IMG/VR virus record: IMGVR_UViG_3300030333_001117 | Coordinates: 1-20,120 of that record | Source of the DNA: a virus | Length of the DNA: 20,120 nt | Direction: 5' to 3' (one strand) | Part shown: positions 14,397 through 20,120 of the stretch, in pieces | How positions within the stretch are numbered: the first letter of the stretch is position 1 | How the letters are laid out: each line of letters starts with the position of its first letter | Made by a program: the position numbers and the translations under genes | The notes under the pieces: generated by a model | Seen by the model: only the letters and a program-made list of their open reading frames with translations | Told to the model about the DNA's origin: nothing | Databases searched by the model: none

Positions 14397-15946
14397 ATCT
14401 CAAAATCCAAAGTTGCAGTAGCCTGGGTAAAGTTTTGATTATGATAATTTCCTCTTACAATTCTTCTATGTTCTCCACCGCCTAACAATAAATACCCATA
14501 AGCATCACCAATATGTGAATGCTGGTTTTTATCTGGAACATCTCGAAATCTATCCGTGCCTCCGCTAATACCAACTCGCTTAAAATGATACCCTCCCGCT
14601 AAAGATTTCCGTAACCTTTTGCATTCCGTATCCACAACTAACGCTGGTCTTTTATCAATGTACCGCAGCATAGGAGCTGCTCCCGCCTCTCTGCGAACCA
14701 TGAAATCATTAGAGGCTGTGGGTTTAGCATTTAATCCCAGAGAACGTAAATGGTCAAAACTTGTTACTTCAAATATCTCATCTCTTTTTTGCCCCGCTGG
14801 ATCGCCCCATATTTCTGGTTCACAACTTTTGAATCGTGTATTTAATTCATACAATAATATTTGAGCAAATCTCTCCAGGCCCATATCTTCTGTAACTATT
14901 TCATGTAATATATTCCAACGGCCATTTGATAGTCTTTGGCCAAATACAGCTGCGGGAGTTAATCCAAAATCTAATCCCACTTGTATAGGTAATGTTTTGT
15001 CAACTTCTAAATTCTCAGCCGTCATACTTGTATCATCATATTCATGCCATACACTCTTTCCATCCTTTACAAAAGCATATTGGCCTCCGACATAACAACG
15101 TAACCAATCTAAATCCTTGCCTCCTAATTGTTGCTCATAATATCCTAACGGCAAATTTTTTATATTCTCCGCATCTGGATTTATTATCCAATTTTTTCCC
15201 GCAGCAAAAATAGAATCCTCCGTTTTGTTTTCTGTTTCTATCATGCCTCCAGGCTGCTGAAAAAACTTCCAGGGATACTTTCCCTTAATAGGATTCTTTA
15301 ATGCCAGGTTATGCCACCAGGAATCACTATCTGGCGGATTCGTGTCCGCAATAATAAACCGATAAGTACATCCCGCTTTCGACTTTGGCGGATACCTTCC
15401 AATTCTATGTGTCAATCCCTGGACAATCCCTAATGGCAATTCTCTTGCCTCATTTACCCATGCACCCGTTAATTCCAAAGACAATAACTTACGAACATCC
15501 TTCGGCTGGTCTAACGCCAAAAATATTACTTCGCAATCTATTCCCGCTGCATCCCCTCGACTCGGCAACTTTAAATGATGTGTTAAAGGTGGACTCCAGC
15601 GCATAGGCCCCCAGCGACTCTCTGGAAATAAATCTAACCAGGTCTTAATAGTTGTTGTTCGTAATTCTGGATAACTATTCCGTACTACAACAAACCTGGT
15701 ATATCGTATTCCATCAACGGGACTCGGTTTTTGTTGTACGGCTCGTAACATAATTTCTGCAGCACACGCATAAGACTTGCCACTTCCAACTGGCCCGAGT
15801 AACCCTCGAAAAAAACTATTGTCCTGGAGAAACTGCCAGGTAGTCGGTGAACCAGAAAAATCTAAATTTAATCCATCAATAGGTTCTGTCGGTCTAACTT
15901 TTTCTCTACGCTTACTGCGGTCTCTGGAAGTTCTCACTCTTGGCAT
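14390..15946 (-). CDS. terL: Terminase large subunit
   Basis: A 518-residue DNA-packaging motor. The ATPase part shows Walker A GPVGSGKS (51-58), a Walker B-type region ending WVNEARE (163-169, with Asn where Asp is more usual before the catalytic Glu166), and a coupling motif ADTNPP (200-205). The nuclease part shows VGLDFGLTP (Asp326), EIWGDPAG (Asp382) and HSHIGDAYGY (Asp481), the acidic triad of the RNase H-like fold that cuts concatemers. The start at 15946 lies inside the end of the XRE gene (35-base overlap), and the shared TerS-XRE-TerL order is compact. TerL docks on the portal encoded just downstream. Length fits podoviral terminases. Confidence 0.96.
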   Translation of the reverse strand: MPRVRTSRDRSKRREKVRPTEPIDGLNLDFSGSPTTWQFLQDNSFFRGLLGPVGSGKSYACAAEIMLRAVQQKPSPVDGIRYTRFVVVRNSYPELRTTTIKTWLDLFPESRWGPMRWSPPLTHHLKLPSRGDAAGIDCEVIFLALDQPKDVRKLLSLELTGAWVNEARELPLGIVQGLTHRIGRYPPKSKAGCTYRFIIADTNPPDSDSWWHNLALKNPIKGKYPWKFFQQPGGMIETENKTEDSIFAAGKNWIINPDAENIKNLPLGYYEQQLGGKDLDWLRCYVGGQYAFVKDGKSVWHEYDDTSMTAENLEVDKTLPIQVGLDFGLTPAAVFGQRLSNGRWNILHEIVTEDMGLERFAQILLYELNTRFKSCEPEIWGDPAGQKRDEIFEVTSFDHLRSLGLNAKPTASNDFMVRREAGAAPMLRYIDKRPALVVDTECKRLRKSLAGGYHFKRVGISGGTDRFRDVPDKNQHSHIGDAYGYLLLGGGEHRRIVRGNYHNQNFTQATATLDFEIW

Positions 15947-16166
15947 CTATAGGTACTATCTCCACATCATGGTCTAATATTTGAAAAATCTTTTCTACAT
16001 AATTGAATTGGCCCGAACTAACTCCCATTTCTATCCGTCTTATTGTTTCCATATTAATATCTGCAGCCTCCGCCACATCTTGCAAAGTTAATCCTCTCTC
16101 CATTCGTAACTCACGCATCACCTGGCCATACCAATTACTCTTGTGTTTTTTCGTCTTTGATTTCAT
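15912..16166 (-). CDS. Cro/CI-type (XRE) helix-turn-helix regulator between the terminase genes
   Basis: An 84-residue protein with a basic start and an HTH of the XRE family: LRMERGLTLQDVAEAADINMETIRRIEMG (about 20-48, written here in one motif of parts LRMERGLTL, QDVAEAADI and NMETIRRIEMG), in which the second part and the start of the third give the two DNA-contacting helices. The remaining C-terminal part is short, so it probably dimerises through few residues, as Cro does. It overlaps the terS end by 32 bases and the terL start by 35, in different frames. No strong ribosome-binding site lies before the first ATG, so the exact start is uncertain (Met17 is an alternative). Possible roles: autoregulation of the packaging block, or a second DNA-recognition factor working with TerS. 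Both are inference. Confidence 0.8.
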   Translation of the reverse strand: MKSKTKKHKSNWYGQVMRELRMERGLTLQDVAEAADINMETIRRIEMGVSSGQFNYVEKIFQILDHDVEIVPIDAKSENFQRPQ

Positions 16167-16539
16167 ATGTTACATCTTTCGGGCCTTGTAAATTAATACC
16201 AATAACACTTGGCCTATTTATATCACTTGTTGAATCAAGTAATCCTCTATGTTTTGCTAACATTCGTAATGCTGCCATCTTATCGTGCATTTCAACTTCT
16301 ATTTGCGAACCTAATTTTGTCGGTGTTATCTTAACCTTCTTAATCGCTTTCCTAGCTCCATGACTCAAATCCTCAGATGATTTCATTATCACCTGGCCCG
16401 TACCCGTCCAAGTTAAAACATCCGTAATCTCACTAGCTCCTATAGCCTCAAGTTCCTGGAGTACGGCCTCCCGTTCATCAGTATCTCCTTTAGACAAAAC
16501 TTGCCTAGCTTTTCGGATCGTTGATGGATGGTTTTTCAT
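16135..16539 (-). CDS. terS: Probable terminase small subunit
   Basis: A 134-residue protein just before the XRE and terL genes. The N-terminal half (about 1-45) is helical and could be the DNA-binding part. The C-terminal half has the block KKVKITPTKLGSQIEVEMHDKMAALRMLAKHRGLL, written in pieces: KKVKITPTKLG, SQIEVEMHDK, MAALRMLAKHRGLL (about 67-101). In TerS proteins the phrase 'DK..AL..L.kh.Gl' is characteristic of the oligomerisation region. TerS recognises the genome and regulates TerL. GGAAG lies 8 bases before ATG 16539, which falls inside the end of the upstream gene (35-base overlap). The family call rests mainly on the C-terminal motif and gene order. Confidence 0.8.
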   Translation of the reverse strand: MKNHPSTIRKARQVLSKGDTDEREAVLQELEAIGASEITDVLTWTGTGQVIMKSSEDLSHGARKAIKKVKITPTKLGSQIEVEMHDKMAALRMLAKHRGLLDSTSDINRPSVIGINLQGPKDVTYEIKDEKTQE

Positions 16540-16888
16540 CTAACACTTCCTTTAACAATTTATCTAAATACCATTTTGCTTTTCGTAAATCTTCCACGGG
16601 TTCTTTTTTATATTGATACCGCCATAAATATTTTAATGCTGCACCTTTTAAATATCCTTTAAACTCTTCCTTGGACATGCTGCCTTTAATTCCATCAATA
16701 GCCTCCAGATCATGTTGTCTGTAGTGGGAAGGAGTATTTACCAAATCCTCTAAAATTTTGTGAGATCCACCCCTACCAACAAGGCCAGGGCGGGGGGAAG
16801 GGGGTACCCCCTCTTTTTCATCATTAATGGCGGATTTCTGCCGTTTTCTCAATCTATCTACCTTCTTCCACTCTTTATCAAATCCCAA
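16505..16888 (-). CDS. DUF3310-family protein
   Basis: A 127-residue protein whose C-terminal half has the family signature: VNTPSHYRQHDLEAIDGI, then YLKGAALKYLWRYQYK and PVEDLRKAKWYLDKLL (about 50-115). DUF3310 proteins are frequent in phages near replication genes and are often labelled nucleotide kinase, but the activity is not settled. The first 45 residues are a basic, Pro/Gly-rich linker (VPPSPRPGLVGRGG) encoded by a GC-rich tract with a 14-base palindrome (16799-16812). The start is TTG at 16888, chosen because TGGAGG (16895-16900) lies 6 bases upstream; the ATG at 16901 is out of frame and stops soon. Confidence 0.85.
   Translation of the reverse strand: MGFDKEWKKVDRLRKRQKSAINDEKEGVPPSPRPGLVGRGGSHKILEDLVNTPSHYRQHDLEAIDGIKGSMSKEEFKGYLKGAALKYLWRYQYKKEPVEDLRKAKWYLDKLLKEVLDEKPSINDPKS
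16799..16812. repeat. GC-rich 14-base palindrome inside the DUF3310 gene
   Basis: Perfect palindrome AGGGGGTACCCCCT, next to a G-tract (16788-16804 region) and followed on the plus strand by a short T-run. It is the most GC-rich patch in an AT-rich window. It could fold as a small stem with a GTAC loop, but with no plus-strand gene running into it, a terminator role has no clear purpose. It may only reflect Pro/Gly codons. Confidence 0.55.
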
Positions 16889-16901
16889 TTACAACCTCCA
16901 T

Positions 16902-16914
16902 ACCAACGTTTGGT
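16902..16914. repeat. Short dyad before the DUF3310 gene
   Basis: ACCAA-CGT-TTGGT, a perfect 5-base inverted repeat with a 3-base centre, lies in the 36-base gap between the winged-helix gene and the DUF3310 ribosome-binding site. Size and symmetry fit a small operator, for instance for the XRE or winged-helix protein, but a dyad this short can occur by chance. Confidence 0.3.
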
Positions 16915-16924
16915 TATTGTAATA

Positions 16925-17611
16925 CTACTTCAAACCCGCCCATTTGACAACCTGGTTAAGCTGCAATGGTGGATCTTGGCCCATCTTTAAACGTTCAAGA
17001 GTCATATTAACTGTATATTCTTCTATATCCTCACCAGATATGTCCAGGTCTACCAGGTCTTGAGCATCAACAAACTGGTTTTCATAAGTTCTCATAATTC
17101 CAGACGCTTTTTGCACTCCATTACAAAATGCTCTTGCCAATATACTAACATCAGCTTTTCCACCCCCTTTAACCCCCTTACTATTCTCCAATACAACCTC
17201 TTCGGGATATTCCTCGGCAATCTTAGGTCTTGGAGCATAAAACTGCTCTTTTGTAGGCATTTCAGTTTCTAGTCCATCATACAATACCTGGTAACGATTA
17301 GTTGCGTACCTGGAATTTCTTTTCCACCCTGGTATTTTATAGCCTCGTTTCTTTAGTTTTCTTATATATCCCATTTTAATTAACCTGGTAATATGAGTTG
17401 AAACAGTTTTAGGAGTTCTGGATACATGACGGCCCAAAGTTACTCTTGAAGGCCAACAAATCCCGTATTTATTTGTATGAATACAAATTGCCCCTAAGAC
17501 TCGTAAAGTTGTAGGATGTAGGTCATCATCCTGGATAGATTTCGCTGGAAGTACCGCATATCTTCTTGTTTCTGGTTTAGATTGACGAATGACGGGTTTA
17601 GTTGATCTCAT
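16925..17611 (-). CDS. Winged-helix DNA-binding protein, possible replication initiator
   Basis: A 228-residue protein with a clear winged-helix domain at about 30-112: DDLHPTTLRVLGAICIHTN, YGICWPSRVTLGRHVSRTP and KTVSTHITRLIKMGYIRKL (helix 1, recognition helices), then a basic wing KKRGYKIPGWKRNSRYATN and strand RYQVLYD. This form (HTH_36-like) is found in phage and plasmid replication initiators such as DnaD/RepA-like proteins. The C-terminal half is acidic, with ANQLVDLDISGED-like stretches (about 178-195), and may contact other proteins. ATG 17611 overlaps the upstream stop as ATGA. Its position behind primase-helicase and near the TGTCC repeat cluster suggests an initiator binding those repeats. 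A transcription regulator remains possible. Confidence 0.75.
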   Translation of the reverse strand: MRSTKPVIRQSKPETRRYAVLPAKSIQDDDLHPTTLRVLGAICIHTNKYGICWPSRVTLGRHVSRTPKTVSTHITRLIKMGYIRKLKKRGYKIPGWKRNSRYATNRYQVLYDGLETEMPTKEQFYAPRPKIAEEYPEEVVLENSKGVKGGGKADVSILARAFCNGVQKASGIMRTYENQFVDAQDLVDLDISGEDIEEYTVNMTLERLKMGQDPPLQLNQVVKWAGLK

Positions 17612-18099
17612 TCATTATCTTTCCTTTCTTTTACTTTTACAACTTTGGCAGATTTAATCTGCTGCTTAAATTCCAGGACTTTGGCTGGTACAAACTTAAC
17701 CAGTTCTTCCACATTGAAAACTACTCCCTGGTGTAAATAGTTTTTGGCATCTATTTCTCCATTATGAATAATCAACATATGTCCGCTGCTATGTTTTACC
17801 TTCCAGACATTATCCTCCGTCAACGGAATCATTCTGGAGGTATAAGTGATTTTATCAAATATCTTTTCCAGATAGTTCCAAGCATTAATCATTTTTTGTC
17901 CTTCGGTGAAAATAGCAACATTATCTTTTGAATCTATTGCCTTAAACAATTTACTTTGCTGCTTTTCAAATTTGTCCTGGACATTTTGCGGTGCATTTTC
18001 AATTAAGACATCCACACCATGTTTTTTTTCTTTTTGTTTTCGAATCAAATCTACTTGTTCAATCATTTTTAAAGCTTTATCATTTATCCTATTTTTCAC
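17608..18099 (-). CDS. Unrecognised protein in the replication block
   Basis: I do not recognise this protein. I choose GTG 18099 as the start (163 residues) because AGGGAGGA (18107-18114) lies 7 bases upstream. Earlier in-frame starts, ATG 18132 and TTG 18159 (183 residues), have no good ribosome-binding site. The product begins with a helical, Lys/Glu-rich half (KALKMIEQVDLIRKQKEKK, then DKFEKQQSKLFKAIDSKD), includes NAWNYLEKIFDKITYTSRMIP, and ends with a compact beta-like part (WKVKHSSGHMLIIHNGEI) and a basic helix. It has no membrane segment. Lying between primase-helicase and the winged-helix gene, it may be a replication accessory factor; that is inference. Confidence 0.8.
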   Translation of the reverse strand: MKNRINDKALKMIEQVDLIRKQKEKKHGVDVLIENAPQNVQDKFEKQQSKLFKAIDSKDNVAIFTEGQKMINAWNYLEKIFDKITYTSRMIPLTEDNVWKVKHSSGHMLIIHNGEIDAKNYLHQGVVFNVEELVKFVPAKVLEFKQQIKSAKVVKVKERKDNE

Positions 18100-18205
18100 A
18101 GACAAATCCTCCCTGGACAAATGGACGGACATCCCTAGGGATATGTCCTGTCCGTCCAAAGTCCAAATACCGCCCGTTTTTCTGTCCGCAACTTTTGTCC
18201 GTCAT
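18089..18205 (-). CDS. Possible tiny ORF (38 aa) bridging primase and the next gene
   Basis: ATG 18205 overlaps the primase-helicase stop as ATGA, the junction type used by many genes here, and the ORF ends inside the start of the following gene (11-base overlap with GTG 18099). The 38 residues run from MTDKSCGQKNG to FVQGGFVCEK, with two Cys and many Arg/Gly. If translated it could couple the two flanking genes. The same bases carry the TGTCC repeat cluster, so the frame may simply be open by chance. Confidence 0.25.
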   Translation of the reverse strand: MTDKSCGQKNGRYLDFGRTGHIPRDVRPFVQGGFVCEK

Positions 18206-18275
18206 TCTGTAACCCCTTGTTTTCTGCCGTTTTCCGCCTGGACAACTTGTCCGTCCGCATTTTGTCCGTTTGTCC
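18115..18275. repeat. Cluster of TGTCC/GGACA repeats around a palindrome: candidate origin or operator
   Basis: Ten copies of TGTCC or its complement lie in 161 bases: TGTCC at 18144, 18149, 18183, 18196, 18248, 18263 and 18271; GGACA at 18115, 18127 and 18240. Several extend to TGTCCGTCC (18149-18157, 18248-18256) or its inverse GGACGGACA (18123-18131). In the middle ATCCCTAGGGAT (18131-18142) is a perfect palindrome flanked by GGACAT and ATGTCC. Chance would give far less than one copy in this length. The cluster spans the end of the primase-helicase gene and the short gap after it. Iterons near replication genes are typical of origins; an operator is the alternative. Confidence 0.6.
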
Positions 18276-20046
18276 AGGCAAACTCTCGCCACTTTCCTAT
18301 AAAACCACCATCTAAAAGAGCTTTTGCCGACCTGGTAAATGCTTTTCTTTTGGCATCTTCAGACTCAGAATTAGTAATTGTCATGTTATAAGCATAACGT
18401 TTCCACATATCCATTGTGGTCGCTTTTCGTGGTACTCGATCACTTGGAGCAGATACTCCAGCCTCATCTATAGCAATTTGTAAAGCTTTAAATACAGTTC
18501 TCTGGGCCTGGCTCATACTCCGTGTTTTTTGACCAGCTGCATCCGATAATTGTAAAATGAGACTTGTTTCGCTTTCGCCAATATCCAAGTCATCCAATTG
18601 GATACTATCTGTAGTAAACCAGGTAATATCCTCAGCCTCGGCATCTTTTTGCTTTTCTGTAGTCAACGACAACATTTTTTCCTGGCGATCTATCCGCAAA
18701 GATACATCTACGGCTCCTATCATAGCCGTTGAGCCTCTAGCTCCTCTATCCCGATCTTTACCACTATGATGAATAGGAACAACACAGCAGCCGAATTGCT
18801 GCTTGATAGTATCCATAGCTTTTATAGCTTGTCCCATATCCTGGGCCGAGTTTTCATCTCCCGTCATACATCTGGCCACAGTATCAAATACCACCATTTT
18901 GACATCTTTTGCACACATCTGAATTGTTGTAATAAGGTTTTCTATTTCCTGGTTTTCTAATAATCCCACGGCCTGGGGAATAATATGTAACGGAGCTTGA
19001 GGCTGCAGCTGGTAATGTTTATGCCAAGCTTGTAATCTCTTCCTTAATCCGCCAACACCTTCCCCCGCCACATAAACCACGGAACCTTGTTCAATAGCCT
19101 TATTGTGCCATTCTTTACCATGAGCAATATGTAACGCCATGTCCAGGGCCATAAATGTTTTTCCACTACCTGGTGGCCCATAAATCATAGCCATACTATT
19201 ACAAGGGACATAATCCTGGATGAGCCAGGGAGTTGGGGGCATGGATATAACCTGGGCCATAGATAATAATGGAATAGGAGGTTGTTCTTTTGTTTCGTGT
19301 GTAGCTGCTACTAAATCTAATAGTTCCTGGACAGAATGCTTTTGTAGCCAATCGTAAGAATCTTGTTTTGGTAAGAGTCCTGGAAGTTCGCAAACCTTAA
19401 CACTTTTAGCAATACCCTGGAGAGAATTAGCCACTATTCTGGCATGATTTTTTCCAGGTTCGTCATTATCTGGAAGGATAAAAACGTCCTTATCTTTTAA
19501 ATATTTACTATGTTCATCTGTCCACTTCCCAGAGCCTCCAGAGTTACAAGTTGCCGCCAAACCATGCTTTTCGAGGTTAAGTACGTCTTTTTCACCCTCT
19601 ACAATCGCCACCTGGTGCGCTTTGGCTATGTTTGGTAACCTATAGGGTACGGGAGAAATTCCGTGTAAATTCCACACAGTTTTTCCCTTTTCGACTCTTC
19701 TTTGCCGAAAAGTTTTAGGTTCATAACGTACTACCTGGTATAATATGTTTCCTTCTGTATCGGTATAATCATAGACAGTATTTTCTTGTTTTTTACTTGG
19801 CTGCGGCAAGATTCCGAACTCGTCCAGGAACCCTTGGATAGAGCCATTGAGACTTGGCATTTCCTTTTTTACCAAGTCCACAACTCCGCCACCTTCGTTA
19901 TTCTCGAAGTCGTACCAAGTACCCTGGGATAAATTTACAGCTTTTGAGCCGTGATTACCCCAGCGTAACTCAGTTGTTGTACGGGAAGAGGGTTCACCCC
20001 AGAAATGTTTGGCGACCTCTTCCATATGTCTGGAAATATCGTTCAT
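18202..20046 (-). CDS. Primase-helicase (TOPRIM plus RepA/DnaB-type ATPase)
   Basis: A 614-residue replication enzyme. Residues 1-80 resemble the primase zinc-ribbon region (SQGTWYDFENNEGGGVVDLV) but lack its cysteines. A TOPRIM domain follows with VEGEKD (149-154) and LPDNDEPG (191-198), the acidic residues that bind metal for primer synthesis. The ATPase domain has Walker A GPPGSGKT (290-297), VYVAGEG (324-330), Walker B MVVFD (384-388) and VPIHHSGKDRDRGARGS (423-439), typical of RepA-like hexameric helicases. Residues about 510-590 look like a winged helix. The protein should unwind DNA and make primers at the phage fork. ATG 20046 overlaps the upstream stop as ATGA. Confidence 0.93.
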   Translation of the reverse strand: MNDISRHMEEVAKHFWGEPSSRTTTELRWGNHGSKAVNLSQGTWYDFENNEGGGVVDLVKKEMPSLNGSIQGFLDEFGILPQPSKKQENTVYDYTDTEGNILYQVVRYEPKTFRQRRVEKGKTVWNLHGISPVPYRLPNIAKAHQVAIVEGEKDVLNLEKHGLAATCNSGGSGKWTDEHSKYLKDKDVFILPDNDEPGKNHARIVANSLQGIAKSVKVCELPGLLPKQDSYDWLQKHSVQELLDLVAATHETKEQPPIPLLSMAQVISMPPTPWLIQDYVPCNSMAMIYGPPGSGKTFMALDMALHIAHGKEWHNKAIEQGSVVYVAGEGVGGLRKRLQAWHKHYQLQPQAPLHIIPQAVGLLENQEIENLITTIQMCAKDVKMVVFDTVARCMTGDENSAQDMGQAIKAMDTIKQQFGCCVVPIHHSGKDRDRGARGSTAMIGAVDVSLRIDRQEKMLSLTTEKQKDAEAEDITWFTTDSIQLDDLDIGESETSLILQLSDAAGQKTRSMSQAQRTVFKALQIAIDEAGVSAPSDRVPRKATTMDMWKRYAYNMTITNSESEDAKRKAFTRSAKALLDGGFIGKWREFAWTNGQNADGQVVQAENGRKQGVTE

Positions 20047-20120
20047 CCAAAATCTGGTATTTCATCCTCTAATAAATCATTTTCTAAAATTGTGTCCTCT
20101 TCTTTAGGAGGATTACCCCA
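20043..20120 (-). CDS. C-terminal fragment, probable ssDNA-binding protein
   Basis: The last 25 codons of a gene entering from the right edge, ending TGA at 20043 and overlapping the primase-helicase ATG (ATGA). The peptide is acidic and ends LLEDEIPDFG. This resembles the acidic, Phe-containing tails of single-stranded-DNA-binding proteins (bacterial SSB ends in DDDIPF; T7 gp2.5 and DUF2815-type phage proteins also end in acidic tails with Phe), which recruit replication partners. The position directly before primase-helicase supports this. With only 25 residues visible the identity is an inference. Confidence 0.5.
   Translation of the reverse strand, partial: WGNPPKEEDTILENDLLEDEIPDFG

Noticed and set aside
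16799-16812. Intrinsic terminator at the GC-rich palindrome
   Set aside because: The T-run follows it only on the plus strand, where no transcript is expected, and the stem is only about five base pairs with a four-base loop.
16901-16924. ATG start at 16901 for the DUF3310 gene
   Set aside because: It is in another frame and meets a stop after seven codons; TTG 16888 with TGGAGG upstream is better.
17906-18391. Plus-strand ORF of 161 codons across the repeat cluster
   Set aside because: It crosses the primase-helicase and the following gene antisense, is Cys/Phe/Ser-rich in the manner of a shadow frame and matches no family.
1-20120. Very-short-patch repair as the cause of CCWGG excess
   Set aside because: That process should also deplete CTAG and CTWGG, yet both are seen repeatedly by eye (for example CTAG near 1195, 2080, 3131 and 9590). 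It is not excluded, but it is not supported.

Overview
The window reads as a contiguous piece of an AT-rich (about two thirds A+T by eye) double-stranded DNA phage genome with a short-tailed, T7/BPP-1-like (podovirus) virion. Every convincing gene lies on the minus strand, so the biological order runs from 20120 down to 1. Genes are packed almost without gaps, most joined by ATGA or TAATG stop/start overlaps. The only gaps that matter are 10809-11014 and about 100 bases at 18100-18201. No tRNA, integrase, RNA polymerase, CRISPR array or insertion sequence was seen. The composition and gene style suggest an environmental, possibly marine, phage of an AT-rich host; this host guess is inference only. 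Replication block (20120 to about 16505): the acidic C-terminal tail of a probable ssDNA-binding protein, a TOPRIM primase fused to a RepA/DnaB-type helicase, an unrecognised gene, a winged-helix DNA-binding protein and a DUF3310 protein. A dense cluster of TGTCC/GGACA repeats around a palindrome (18115-18275) sits at the junction after the primase-helicase gene and is a candidate origin or operator. Packaging and head block (16539 to 9668): probable small terminase subunit, a Cro/CI-type (XRE) regulator wedged between the terminase genes, large terminase subunit, a T7 gp13-like (DUF2833-like) protein, a small basic protein, portal, a Bbp19-like protein, scaffold, then a leader with a sigma70-like promoter and a hairpin, then major capsid protein and a probable decoration protein. 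This order resembles Bordetella phage BPP-1 more than T7. Tail and ejection block (9646 to 1): tail tubular proteins A and B, a gp14-like internal protein, a 963-residue gp15-like internal protein with three internal repeats, and a 1080-residue multidomain (polyvalent-type) protein with a DdrB-like ParB domain and a zeta-toxin-like kinase, then the start of a further gene. Unusual points: (1) two small ORFs overprinted in the same shifted frame inside the polyvalent gene, each with a Shine-Dalgarno site and each coinciding with a sharp local change in the host gene's codon use; (2) roughly 90 copies of CCWGG, many times the number expected from composition, yet none across the capsid region; (3) the TGTCC repeat cluster; (4) the structured capsid leader.
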